From: Pseudomonas sp.
Lineage (GTDB): Bacteria > Pseudomonadota > Gammaproteobacteria > Pseudomonadales > Pseudomonadaceae
DNA length: 57,431 nucleotides
Direction: 5' to 3'
NCBI RefSeq assembly: GCF_030698175.1
Contig: NZ_JAUYNT010000040.1
Span: 1 to 57,431 of the forward strand
Shown here: piece by piece, positions 1-7,578 of the stretch
Position numbering within the stretch: the first letter of the stretch is position 1
Layout: each line of letters opens with the position of its first letter
Position numbers and translations under genes: made by a program
The notes under the pieces: generated by a model
Told to the model about the DNA's origin: nothing
Databases searched by the model: none
Seen by the model: the letters and a program-made list of their open reading frames with translations, nothing else

Positions 1-129
1 GATGGAGTCAATATTATTGGTTAAGCAAGCCCAATTTCCGTTAAAGCTTGGTTCGGTAGTGACGCGAAGGCCGTAAAAGGTATCGCACCCAGTCAATATC
101 ATAAATATGGGTAATATTAAATATTTCAT
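1..129 (-). CDS. Lipoprotein, putative first integron cassette gene (partial)
   Basis: A reading frame of 43 codons runs off the left edge. It begins MKYLILPIFMILTGCDTFYG: a lysine, a hydrophobic stretch and a lipobox (LTGC), so the product should be a lipid-anchored secreted protein. The DNA is clearly more AT-rich than the rest of the window, which fits a mobile gene cassette. It is divergent from the integron integrase at 278 and starts a few bases after a GTTAGGG core (complement of 135-141), the arrangement of a first cassette next to attI. The function cannot be told from the visible N-terminus, and the distal attC site lies outside the window. Confidence 0.6.
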   Translation of the reverse strand, partial: MKYLILPIFMILTGCDTFYGLRVTTEPSFNGNWACLTNNIDSI

Positions 130-277
130 AGCGACCCTAACTATTATTAGGCGACATTTTATGTCGCGTTTTTTGTCGTAAAAGCATGTCTGATAACGTT
201 CCTTGTCGGCTTGTAAGCCAGCGTCTAGCTTGTAGGTGGTCGCGGCGAGCGCGACATCATTTCGGGAGAAGCGCGAC
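130..277. other. Candidate attI and integrase/cassette promoter region
   Basis: This AT-rich gap separates the divergent lipoprotein gene and intI. It holds a CCCTAAC core at 135-141 (GTTAGGG toward the cassette), resembling the GTTRRRY crossover core of integron sites. It also has a 17-bp hairpin, GCGACAT-TTT-ATGTCGC, at 151-167, and two more GCGACAT copies at 251 and 273. Repeated integrase-binding boxes next to a crossover core are what attI sites contain. The assignment rests on position and motifs only. No LexA box was recognised. Confidence 0.4.
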
Positions 278-1246
278 ATGGATGACGACAAGCCTAGGTT
301 GCTGGATCAGGTGCGTCAGCAAATTCGTCTCAGAAACTATTCCATTCGAACGGAAACGATCTACACCGAGTGGGTGAAACGTTATATACGGTTTCACAAG
401 TATCGTCATCCAGTAGAGATGGGTGCGGCGGAGGTTGAGGCTTTTCTTACTCATTTGGCCGTTGGCCGTAATGTGGCGGCGGCGACGCAGAATCAGGCGT
501 TGGCGGCTTTGTTGTTTCTTTACAAGGAGGTGCTGAAGCTCGAGCTGCCTTGGCTGGAGGGGGTTGTGCGGGCGAAGAAGCCTGCGCATTTGCCGGTTGT
601 GTTGACGCGTGATGAGGTGGCCAGGGTGTTAGCCCAGATGTCGGGTGTGCATTGGCTGGTTGCCAATCTGTTATATGGCTCTGGCCTGCGTTTGATGGAG
701 GCGCTGCGTTTGCGGGTCAAGGATGTGGAATTTTCCCGTGGCGAGATTTTGGTGCGTGATGGTAAGGGTCAGAAAGATCGCGTGACCATGTTGCCGCGCT
801 TAGTGATGATCCGGCTGCATCAGCATCTGGAGGAGGTCAGTGCGCTGCATCAGCAAGATCTGGCCGATGGTTTTGGCCGGGTTAATTTACCCTTTGCCTT
901 GGCCCGCAAATATCCCAATGCGGCGGCGGAGTGGGGCTGGCAATTTGTGTTTCCTTCGGGTAATCGTTCGCAAGACCCGCGCGGTGCTGGCACTTTTCGG
1001 CATCATTTGCATGAGAAAACCATTCAGCGGGCGGTGCGTGAGGCTGTTCACAAAGCCGGGGTGATTAAACCGGCAACTCCGCATACGTTGCGTCATTCGT
1101 TTGCCACTCATTTATTGGAGGCCGGGCAGGACATTCGTACCGTGCAGGAGTTGCTTGGGCATGCGGACGTGAAGACCACGCAAATCTACACTCATGTGCT
1201 CAATCGTGGCGGGCTCGGGGTGATGAGTCCGCTGGATCGGGTGTAA
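278..1246 (+). CDS. intI: Integron integrase, IntI-type tyrosine recombinase
   Basis: A 322-residue tyrosine recombinase with an N-terminal SAM-like DNA-binding domain and a C-terminal catalytic domain. The catalytic set is visible: Arg in GSGLRLMEALRLR, HTLRHSF, LLGHADV and the nucleophile Tyr in TTQIYTH. The segment ALARKYPNA..EWGWQFVFPS is the extra patch that separates IntI integrases from XerC/XerD. IntI recombines gene cassettes between attI and attC. The ATG at 278 was chosen because GGGAGAA lies 8 nt upstream; an earlier start at 236 has no such site. The gene is divergent from the putative cassette at the left edge and appears intact, so the integron could be active. Confidence 0.88.
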   Translation: MDDDKPRLLDQVRQQIRLRNYSIRTETIYTEWVKRYIRFHKYRHPVEMGAAEVEAFLTHLAVGRNVAAATQNQALAALLFLYKEVLKLELPWLEGVVRAKKPAHLPVVLTRDEVARVLAQMSGVHWLVANLLYGSGLRLMEALRLRVKDVEFSRGEILVRDGKGQKDRVTMLPRLVMIRLHQHLEEVSALHQQDLADGFGRVNLPFALARKYPNAAAEWGWQFVFPSGNRSQDPRGAGTFRHHLHEKTIQRAVREAVHKAGVIKPATPHTLRHSFATHLLEAGQDIRTVQELLGHADVKTTQIYTHVLNRGGLGVMSPLDRV

Positions 1247-1369
1247 CAAAGGCCTAATGGCGACACCAAAATCCAAGGCGCCTGCGGCGTTGGCAGGGCG
1301 TCCTCGATCAATCCAAGTTGGACAGGCCGGTGTGGTGGGTGGCGTACGTTTTTGCGCTGTTCGGTCGGC

Positions 1370-1396
1370 GATGGGTATCGCTACGCTCAACCCATC
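1370..1396. repeat. REP-like inverted repeat
   Basis: GATGGGT and ACCCATC arms flank a short loop containing CGCTACGCTC. This is the familiar intergenic repeat of Pseudomonas genomes, between the convergent ends of intI and rimO. Confidence 0.55.
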
Positions 1397-1410
1397 CTAC
1401 GATCTGTGCA

Positions 1411-1439
1411 GCCCAATCGCGGCTAAAGCCCCTCCCACA
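1411..1439. repeat. Second REP-like element
   Basis: The sequence CAATCGCGGCTAAAGCCCCT with flanking bases matches the general form of Pseudomonas REP elements (GGGGCTTTAGCCGCGATTG in reverse). It directly follows the first repeat. The rest of the gap 1247-1461 holds no supported gene. Confidence 0.5.
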
Positions 1440-1461
1440 GAAGCGCGCAGCTGCGCACACT

Positions 1462-1500
1462 TAAAACAGCCTGCACGCTGGGCAGCGGCAGGCTGTTTTA
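1462..1500 (-). terminator. rimO terminator
   Basis: Perfect 13-bp arms, TAAAACAGCCTGC and GCAGGCTGTTTTA, flank a 13-nt loop and end in a T run. It lies 27 bp past the rimO stop. The A/T tracts on both sides would let it act for intI as well. Confidence 0.75.
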
Positions 1501-1527
1501 AGTTTAAGCCGGTGTCACGTGCTGGGC

Positions 1528-2859
1528 TTAGGCCTCGAGGGTTTCGGCCCAGAGGTCGTATTCGTCGGCGTTGGTGACGCGACACCAGACTTTGTCACCA
1601 GGCTTCAAGTCTTGGTCGCTGTCGATGTAGACGATGCCGTCGATTTCCGGGGCGTCGGCGAAGCAGCGGCCGATGGCGCCGTCTTCGTCGATTTCGTCGA
1701 CCAGCACTTCAATCTCTTTGCCGATTTTCAGCTGCAGGCGGGCTGTGCTGATGGCTTGTTGGTGGGCCATAAAGCGATCCCAGCGTTCTTGCTTGACGTC
1801 GTCCGGTACTACCGGGCTGTCGAGCAGGTTGGCCGGTGCGCCTTCAACGGGTGAGTACTGGAAGCAGCCGACGCGGTCGAGTTGGGCTTCGGTCAGCCAG
1901 TTGAGCAGGTATTGGAAGTCTTCTTCGGTCTCGCCAGGGAAGCCGACGATGAAGGTCGAGCGGATGATCAGCTCAGGGCACTGCTCGCGCCAGTTTTTGA
2001 TCCGCGCCAGGGTCTTGTCTTCGAAGGCCGGGCGTTTCATGGCCTTGAGGATTTTCGGGCTGGCGTGTTGGAAGGGGATGTCCAGATACGGCAGGATCTT
2101 GCCGGCGGCCATCAGCGGGATGATGTCGTCGACGTTGGGGTAGGGGTAGACGTAGTGCAGGCGCACCCAGATGCCCATGCTGCTGAGCGCTTCGCACAGC
2201 TCCAGCATGCGGGTCTTGACTGGCTGGCCGTTCCAGAAGTCGGTCTTGTATTTGACGTCGACGCCGTAGGCGCTGGTGTCTTGGGAGATCACCAGCAGCT
2301 CTTTAACCCCGGCCTTGACCAGGCGTTCGGCTTCGCTGAGCACGTCACCCACCGGGCGGCTGACCAGCTTGCCGCGCATCGAGGGGATGATGCAGAAGCT
2401 GCAGCTGTGGTTGCAGCCTTCGGAAATCTTCAAGTAGGCGTAGTGGCGCGGGGTGAGCTTGACGCCCTGGGGTGGCACCAGGTCGATCAGCGGGTTGTGC
2501 TCTTTATTCGGTGGCGCGGCGTCGTGCACGGCGTTGACCACTTGCTCGTACTGCTGCGGGCCGGTGACGGCGAGGACGCTGGGGTGCACGTTACGGATCA
2601 CGCTTTCGTCGACGCCCATGCAGCCGGTGACGATGACTTTGCCGTTTTCGGCCAGGGCTTCACCTATTACTTCCAGGGATTCGGCTTTGGCGCTGTCGAT
2701 AAAGCCACAGGTGTTGACCACCACCACGTCGGCGTCCTGATAGGTCGGGACTATCTCGTAGCCTTCCATGCGCAGCTGGGTAAGGATGCGCTCGGAGTCG
2801 ACCAGGGCTTTCGGGCACCCGAGTGATATAAACCCTATACTAGGAGCTTTCTTCGACAT
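1528..2859 (-). CDS. rimO: Ribosomal protein S12 methylthiotransferase RimO (5' end replaced by phage)
   Basis: A 443-residue radical-SAM methylthiotransferase that adds a methylthio group to a conserved aspartate of ribosomal protein S12. Visible parts are the N-terminal UPF0004 domain starting SLGCPKALVDSE, the radical-SAM triad CNHSCSFC, and a C-terminal TRAM-like part. The first 16 codons (2812-2859) are phage DNA: they use codons rare in the host (AGT ATA, ATA, TCA) and differ from the displaced native start at 48767-48829, MSSPATPKVGFVSLGCP. The ATG at 2859 is preceded by GAGGAA 8 nt upstream and is favoured over an alternative start at 2889, which would overlap the integrase. Expression must now come from phage DNA, since only 23 bp separate this start from the divergent recombinase gene. 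Confidence 0.93.
   Translation of the reverse strand: MSKKAPSIGFISLGCPKALVDSERILTQLRMEGYEIVPTYQDADVVVVNTCGFIDSAKAESLEVIGEALAENGKVIVTGCMGVDESVIRNVHPSVLAVTGPQQYEQVVNAVHDAAPPNKEHNPLIDLVPPQGVKLTPRHYAYLKISEGCNHSCSFCIIPSMRGKLVSRPVGDVLSEAERLVKAGVKELLVISQDTSAYGVDVKYKTDFWNGQPVKTRMLELCEALSSMGIWVRLHYVYPYPNVDDIIPLMAAGKILPYLDIPFQHASPKILKAMKRPAFEDKTLARIKNWREQCPELIIRSTFIVGFPGETEEDFQYLLNWLTEAQLDRVGCFQYSPVEGAPANLLDSPVVPDDVKQERWDRFMAHQQAISTARLQLKIGKEIEVLVDEIDEDGAIGRCFADAPEIDGIVYIDSDQDLKPGDKVWCRVTNADEYDLWAETLEA
2793..2840. other. attL: left prophage junction inside rimO
   Basis: Host rimO sequence lies left of the GGGCA core (2813-2817) and phage sequence right of it. The same core is at 48780-48784. Joining the phage halves (2816-2840 and 48760-48784) gives a 48-bp palindrome-like attP: 23 bp on each side of a central TG, with GGG/CCC at the centre and GTATAG/CTATAC at the outer ends, 15 of 23 positions matching. 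This is the layout of attP sites of large serine recombinases. The crossover dinucleotide is inferred to be TG (rimO strand). Confidence 0.82.
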
Positions 2860-2882
2860 ATTGGTGTTCCTCAGGATAGGGC

Positions 2883-4505
2883 ATGACAAAAAATAGCGGG
2901 CGAGTATACAGCTATCTGCGGTTTTCTGATCCTCGGCAATCGACCGGGGGCAGTGCTGATCGTCAGATGCTTTACGCTCAGACGTGGGCTGCCGGCCGGG
3001 GCCTAGTGTTGGATGAGTCGTTGTCGTTAAGGGATGAGGGTTTATCGGCCTATCACCAGCAACACATCAAGCAGGGTGCGCTGGGTGTCTTCCTGTTGGC
3101 GGTGAGTGAGGGGCGGATTCCCGAAGGGTCGGTGCTTATAGTAGAGGGGCTGGACCGACTGAGCCGTGCCGAGCCGATACAAGCGCAGGCGCAGTTGGCG
3201 CAGATCATCAATGCCGGTATCACCGTGGTGACCGCCAGTGATGGCCGGGAGTACAACCGCGCCGGCCTTAAAGCGCAGCCGATGGATTTGGTCTACAGCC
3301 TGCTGGTGATGATCCGTGCGCACGAAGAGTCGGACACCAAAAGCAAGCGGGTTAAAGCCAGCATCCGCCGGCTGTGTGTCGGCTGGGTGGCGGGAACTTA
3401 CCGTGGGCTTGTGCGCAACGGCAAAGATCCGCAATGGGTAGAGTGGACTGGCAGCGAGTGGCGGCTGGTACCCGAACGGGTCGCGGCTGTTCGCATGGCG
3501 CTGGACCTTTACCAGCAGGGGCTTGGCGCTGGCCGGGCGGCGAAGCTGATGCACGAGCAAGGCTATGAGCTGACCGACTGGGGCATCGCTGGGCAGCAGA
3601 TCTACCGTCTGATCAAGTTGCCGGCCTTGCGTGGCGCCAAACGGATCACGGTTGATGGCGAGGATTACTTGCTCGAGGGCTATTACCCGCCGCTGCTTAC
3701 CGATGCGGAATATGACGAGCTGCAGTTGCTAGCTGGCCAGCGACATCGGCGCCGCGGTGCTGGGGAGATACCGGGCATCATCACTGGTATCGGTCGCACT
3801 TACTGCGGCTACTGCGGTACTGCTTTGGTTGCGCAAAATCTAATGGCTCGCGCCAAGGTTGACGGTAGTTTGGCTGATGGTCATCGGCGGTTGCAGTGCG
3901 TTGGCTACAGTAAAAACGGCGGCTGTACTGCTGGCGGTAGCTGCAGCGTGGTGCCAATTGAGCGGGCGATTCTTAACTACTGCGCCGACCAGTTCAACTT
4001 GCAGCGATTGCACGAAGCGCCAGACGATGGGCGTGGTCTGCGGGAGCAGTTGGCCGGGGTGCGGCGTGAGGTGGTTGAACTCGAGCGGCAACTGGGCAAG
4101 ATCACCGATGCGCTGCTCGCCGATGACAGTGGCGCTGCGCCTCTGGCCTTTGTCCGGCGGGCGCGTGAGCTGGAGCAGCAGCTTGGCATCGCGCAGGGTC
4201 GCGTGCAGCAGCTCGAGCGCGAGCTGGCAGCTAGGTCGACACATGCAGAACCCGCGCAAGCGGCGCGGTGGGCGGCATTAGCTGCTGGAGTTGCGGCCAA
4301 TGATTACGTGGCCCGCGAGCAGGTACGGCAGTTGGTGATGGATACCTTTGAGCGGATCGTCATCTATATGCGTGGCATTGGTAATGAGGGGCGGGAAGGT
4401 ACGGTTATTGATGTGATGCTCGTGCCCAAAGCCGGGCGCCCGCTGTTGTTACGGATTGATCGGCGCAGCGGTGCGTGGGTAGCCCGCGAGCGGATGGATG
4501 GGTAA
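2883..4505 (+). CDS. int: Large serine recombinase, phage integrase
   Basis: A 540-residue serine recombinase that integrates and excises the prophage. The N-terminal resolvase-like domain has the active-site stretch YLRFSDPRQ (nucleophile Ser15, Arg13). A recombinase domain, a zinc-ribbon (TYCGYCGTAL ... CVGYSKNGGC, about residues 308-350) and a coiled coil (about 375-440, LREQLAGVRREVVELERQL) follow. The gene begins 23 bp from the divergent phage-supplied start of rimO and next to attL, as expected for an attachment-linked integrase. Family members usually need a separate directionality factor for excision; none was recognised here. Confidence 0.93.
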   Translation: MTKNSGRVYSYLRFSDPRQSTGGSADRQMLYAQTWAAGRGLVLDESLSLRDEGLSAYHQQHIKQGALGVFLLAVSEGRIPEGSVLIVEGLDRLSRAEPIQAQAQLAQIINAGITVVTASDGREYNRAGLKAQPMDLVYSLLVMIRAHEESDTKSKRVKASIRRLCVGWVAGTYRGLVRNGKDPQWVEWTGSEWRLVPERVAAVRMALDLYQQGLGAGRAAKLMHEQGYELTDWGIAGQQIYRLIKLPALRGAKRITVDGEDYLLEGYYPPLLTDAEYDELQLLAGQRHRRRGAGEIPGIITGIGRTYCGYCGTALVAQNLMARAKVDGSLADGHRRLQCVGYSKNGGCTAGGSCSVVPIERAILNYCADQFNLQRLHEAPDDGRGLREQLAGVRREVVELERQLGKITDALLADDSGAAPLAFVRRARELEQQLGIAQGRVQQLERELAARSTHAEPAQAARWAALAAGVAANDYVAREQVRQLVMDTFERIVIYMRGIGNEGREGTVIDVMLVPKAGRPLLLRIDRRSGAWVARERMDG

Positions 4506-4511
4506 CAAGCA

Positions 4512-4537
4512 AAAGCCGGCATTGCGCCGGCGTTTCC
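4512..4537 (+). terminator. Integrase terminator
   Basis: GCCGGC-ATTGC-GCCGGC hairpin followed by GTTTCCTT, just after the recombinase stop. It separates the rightward integrase from the leftward early operon. The remaining bases to 4652 show no gene. Confidence 0.6.
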
Positions 4538-4652
4538 TTGATTAGTTGGCTTGCTTCGCGCTTACCTTGTAAGCATAGACGATGCGGTGACGGCACTCTA
4601 AAAGGTGCGTTGCGTTGTCGTGTGAAAGCTCCGTCGGCGCGTGGTTTCCTTT

Positions 4653-4898
4653 CTATTCGTCGTCTAAAGGTATCGCATCAATATCCCAGCTGTCGGCCTC
4701 GGTGAACCACTTCCCCGCTGGGTGCCGACCCTCCCACAGTGCTTTTTCGGCGGCGTAGTCGCCCCCCCGCCAAGCCGGGCGAGTCTGATCGTAAGCGACC
4801 AGCTTGGCGCGGAACGCCTGGGCGTCTGCCTCATGGGTAAATGCCCTAACCGCGTCACGGGTTTCGTGTTCGATTTCACGCACAACTAAGTAAATCAT
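4653..4898 (-). CDS. Phage hypothetical protein, 81 aa
   Basis: Last gene of the leftward early operon. The start MIYLVVREIEH at 4898 is preceded by GAGGAAAG; an upstream extension to 4937 lacks this. The protein is acidic at the C-terminus (DSWDIDAIPLDDE) and rich in charged residues, with no membrane segment. No family was recognised. Confidence 0.6.
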   Translation of the reverse strand: MIYLVVREIEHETRDAVRAFTHEADAQAFRAKLVAYDQTRPAWRGGDYAAEKALWEGRHPAGKWFTEADSWDIDAIPLDDE

Positions 4899-4920
4899 GG
4901 GTGTGCTTTCCTCTTTAGTT

Positions 4921-5208
4921 TTAGCGGCGAAGCGCACTAATAGCGGCGCGGTCTGGGTGTCGATAGTTCAAAACCCACTCGGGGAACTTTGCCAGCTTGT
5001 TACCCCGCGTAGCCTGCACCCTTGTGCCTATATCTGGTTGATTTGGGAATGCTTCACTGTACTCATTAAGTAAAAGAGCCATTCGGCTTTGCCAGTCAGC
5101 CGGCATGGCTTCCATCAGCGCGCGGGGAAGCACCGCAAAGCTGCTGTAAGACAACCCAAACCAGAAACTTAAATCAGCGCGTACATCATTCTTGGCTTCT
5201 GTACCCAT
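4921..5208 (-). CDS. Phage hypothetical protein, 95 aa
   Basis: A small soluble protein starting MGTEAKNDVRADLSFWFGLS, with AAGGGAAC as ribosome-binding site. It lies 12 bp after the upstream gene in the leftward operon. Tryptophan- and arginine-rich parts suggest a folded domain, but no motif was recognised. Confidence 0.6.
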   Translation of the reverse strand: MGTEAKNDVRADLSFWFGLSYSSFAVLPRALMEAMPADWQSRMALLLNEYSEAFPNQPDIGTRVQATRGNKLAKFPEWVLNYRHPDRAAISALRR

Positions 5209-5220
5209 GGCGTGTTCCCT

Positions 5221-5436
5221 TTAACAGTTAGTAAGTGCAATCGCGGCGTCAATGTCGACAATTCGCGTGCAAATAGACTGGATCACATGCCAGCCATTCG
5301 CGGCCGCACCAACAGTCCAAAGCGCCTCGGCAACCCTGTAAAGCTGCCCATCTAGGGCCAGCCAATCGGCTTGAACCAATAACCCCGGCCCATACGCTGT
5401 GCAGCTCCACACGACGCCAGCCCTTAAAGTGTTCAT
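5221..5436 (-). CDS. Phage hypothetical protein, 71 aa
   Basis: A short protein (MNTLRAGVVWSCTAYGPG) with an AAAGGAAAG-like ribosome-binding site before the start. It keeps the spacing of the leftward operon. No family was recognised and no signal or membrane helix is clear. Confidence 0.55.
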   Translation of the reverse strand: MNTLRAGVVWSCTAYGPGLLVQADWLALDGQLYRVAEALWTVGAAANGWHVIQSICTRIVDIDAAIALTNC

Positions 5437-5461
5437 TGCTACTTTCCTTTGTGCGCTTTTC

Positions 5462-5731
5462 TTATGCTGCTTTGGCTTCTAGGGGCTGGCCTGCTGGTGA
5501 GCTATCCACCACCAGGTGGCCTTGGCCAATCCAGAAGTTTTTCTGTACGGCGATGCACACATTCCAAGCTTCGCGGGCTACCGCTTCGCCTGCCTCAAGC
5601 ACGTTACCATCGGCATCAATGATCGCCAGGCGCGCAGGGCGGCCGTCTGCGGTGGTGAGCCGATAGCCGGTGTTGATATTGGCGCTGATGCGGCTGTGCT
5701 CAAGGGTGTCTGTTTCTGGGATACCGATCAT
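5462..5731 (-). CDS. Phage hypothetical protein, 89 aa
   Basis: The start overlaps the stop of the preceding gene by 4 bp (ATGA type), which implies translational coupling. The sequence contains a beta-rich stretch, YRLTTADGRPARLAIIDADG, resembling small phage proteins of unknown role. No catalytic motif is visible. Confidence 0.6.
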   Translation of the reverse strand: MIGIPETDTLEHSRISANINTGYRLTTADGRPARLAIIDADGNVLEAGEAVAREAWNVCIAVQKNFWIGQGHLVVDSSPAGQPLEAKAA

Positions 5732-6189
5732 GCGGCCTCCTGTGCCGGCCAGGCGCCGACTGCGTTGAAGATGTTGGCGGCCTGGGCTTCGTCCAGGGAC
5801 ACGTTGTTAGGGATGGCGATCCACCCGGAGCCGACCACGTGGTGCGGATTGCAGCCGTCGATCACCTCCCGGTAGTACGCCTCGATCACGTCCGTCAGAT
5901 GCTCGGCGAGGTACATGCCTTGCGGTGCGACTTCCTGGCTCTTGATGTAGCGCCGCCCGCGTTGGTCGATGCAGAGCGCGCTGGCGTAAATGCACCAGTG
6001 ATGGGCGATATCGCAGACGGCGTCGGCGATGGCGCGGCCAGGTGCGATGGACTTGGCAGTCCTCCAGTTGATCAGGCCCTGTCGGCCGCTGGGGTCAATG
6101 TTGACCACGGCTACGTTGTTGCTGCTGAGCAATGCACGGCATGAGCGGTTCAGGCGGGCGCGCATGTTGTGGGGTTTGCGGGTGCTCAT
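5728..6189 (-). CDS. Phage hypothetical protein, 153 aa, downstream of the DGR RT
   Basis: This gene overlaps the end of the reverse-transcriptase gene by 4 bp (ATGA) and so is probably co-translated with it. The protein is basic at the N-terminus (RKPHNMRARLNRSCRALLSS) and has a mixed alpha/beta body with several His and Cys residues. No family was recognised. Its tight coupling to the RT makes a DGR accessory role possible, but nothing in the sequence shows that. Confidence 0.6.
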   Translation of the reverse strand: MSTRKPHNMRARLNRSCRALLSSNNVAVVNIDPSGRQGLINWRTAKSIAPGRAIADAVCDIAHHWCIYASALCIDQRGRRYIKSQEVAPQGMYLAEHLTDVIEAYYREVIDGCNPHHVVGSGWIAIPNNVSLDEAQAANIFNAVGAWPAQEAA

Positions 6190-7367
6190 GCTGCCCCCTT
6201 AAATGTCTTGGTCAGCGCAGCATTCACAGCCTTGCCCCGTAGCATCACGGCCTTGGCCAATTTGCGGCGGTCGGTGTGGCTGTGGGTCGACTGGGTCAGC
6301 AGGCCAAAGTAGCTGTTGGCGGTTTCGCGTAAGTTGGCGGCCGGCACGGTGGCAATGCGGCGCAGGGCATGCTTAACGGTGCGGCTGCGAGTGGTGCGGT
6401 GCCACGGCCTGATGACTTGGCCGACAAAGTCGATGCCCCGGTCTACCGGTTGCTGGATGGTCTTGCTTGGGTTGAGGTGTGCGTGCAGCCGGTCAGCCAG
6501 GAAGGCCTCGATCTGTTTGTGCCATGCGTTGAGTTGTTGCGGGCTTTCATGCAGCAGCACGAAGTCATCGACATAGCGCACGTAGTGCTTGCAGCGCAGC
6601 TGGTGTTTCACGAACTGGTCGAGCGCGTCGAGGTACACGTTAGCGAAGAACTGTGACGACAGGTTGCCGATCGGTAGGCCAAGGTGTGCCGGTTGCGCGG
6701 TGAGGCGCTTGTGTTGGGGGACGCGATTGAGTAAGCGTGGCGTGCTGTGTAGCGCATAGTTTTCACGGGGGTCGTGCATGAGGATCAATAAGGCCAGCGC
6801 CAGCCATGCGGGTTGCTCGATGCGGGCCGCCAGTTGCTGCTGCAGTACGCGCTTGTCGATGGCCACAAAGAAGTTGGCGAGGTCGCACTTTAGATAATGA
6901 GTCGGGCGCTGCCAGTTCTGGGTGATGCTACGCACCTTGGCTTCCAGCCGTTGGACGGCGTAGAGAGTGCCGCGGCCCTTGATGCAGGCGCAGCTATCGG
7001 CGATGAAGCTGCGCTCGATGCGCGGGCCGATGTGGTTGTAGAGAAAGTGGTGCACGATGCGGTCGCGAAAGTCAGCGGCCCAAACCTCTCTTGGTTTTGG
7101 GTGCGTGACAACGAAACAGATCGAGGTGCCCGGCCGGTATGTGCCGGTTTTCAGCTCGGTATGCAGTTGCATAAGGTTGCGCTCCAGGTTGAGCTCAAAA
7201 GCCAGTGCGCTTCTGCTGCTGCGCTTGTTGCGCCGGCAGTCCAGGTAGGCTTGCACTAGGTCCTCAAAATAAAAGTCAGCATGGCCCGCAGTGGCATCGT
7301 TAGAAGCTGCGGACGGCGACAGCCCGCCTTGCGTTGTCCTTGTGGTCGTTGTTCTGGTTGCCATCAT
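6186..7367 (-). CDS. DGR reverse transcriptase
   Basis: Reverse transcriptase of a diversity-generating retroelement, which copies the template-repeat RNA into adenine-mutagenised cDNA. Visible RT motifs are the first catalytic Asp in LKCDLANFF, the DGR-typical IGNLSSQ in place of the retroviral QG motif, and YVRYVDDF with the catalytic YxDD. The N-terminal FYFEDLVQAYLDCRRNKR matches the start region of DGR RTs such as Bordetella bRT. No in-frame ATG lies between the TR and this conserved start. The nearest in-frame ATGs (7367 and 7364) are inside the TR, so the start is uncertain; a GTG at 7256 has GAGGA upstream but would remove conserved residues. The order is target, target, avd, TR, RT on one strand. 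Confidence 0.92.
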   Translation of the reverse strand: MMATRTTTTRTTQGGLSPSAASNDATAGHADFYFEDLVQAYLDCRRNKRSSRSALAFELNLERNLMQLHTELKTGTYRPGTSICFVVTHPKPREVWAADFRDRIVHHFLYNHIGPRIERSFIADSCACIKGRGTLYAVQRLEAKVRSITQNWQRPTHYLKCDLANFFVAIDKRVLQQQLAARIEQPAWLALALLILMHDPRENYALHSTPRLLNRVPQHKRLTAQPAHLGLPIGNLSSQFFANVYLDALDQFVKHQLRCKHYVRYVDDFVLLHESPQQLNAWHKQIEAFLADRLHAHLNPSKTIQQPVDRGIDFVGQVIRPWHRTTRSRTVKHALRRIATVPAANLRETANSYFGLLTQSTHSHTDRRKLAKAVMLRGKAVNAALTKTFKGAA

Positions 7368-7406
7368 CGAAGTTCTGGATCCACGCGTTGTTCGGGCTGT
7401 ACTGCG
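7307..7406 (-). repeat. DGR template repeat (TR)
   Basis: A 100-bp sequence repeated at 8013-8112 (VR1) and 8706-8805 (VR2). Read on the minus strand it would encode NAWIQNFDDGNQNNDHK and flanking residues, rich in AAC codons, the usual design of a TR. VR1 differs at 8 positions and VR2 at 12. Nineteen of these 20 differences lie at TR adenines (thymines on the plus strand), although adenines make up only 30 of 100 positions. The exception is the last-but-five base of VR2 (8801), probably outside the exchanged part. The last 27 bp (7307-7333 in plus coordinates) are identical in all three copies and would be the initiation-of-mutagenic-homology (IMH) segment. Confidence 0.95.
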
Positions 7407-7578
7407 CCAAGTCGTGCTATCTACATCACCCTGCCGAAGGCCAAGGCCGATCAGTGGGGCAACTGCGCAGGGCCTGTCCGGACATTGCCGACTGGTTACC
7501 TGGGTGCGCATAGCGGTGGCCATATAGGCCAGCGGCACGACCAGATTCAAAATCGCACTGGCAGGAGCACCGTGGCGC
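7407..7578 (-). ncRNA. Spacer between avd and TR, part of the expected DGR template RNA
   Basis: 172 bp between the avd stop and the TR with no supported gene. In characterised DGRs, RNA flanking the TR on the avd side is part of the structured template RNA bound by RT and Avd. Only position supports that role here. The reading frame that crosses this stretch toward the RT is judged non-coding because it lacks RT or other domain features. Confidence 0.5.

Noticed and set aside
1882..2826. 314-codon plus-strand frame opposite rimO
   Set aside because: Mirror frame with repetitive Val/Asp composition; rimO is certain.
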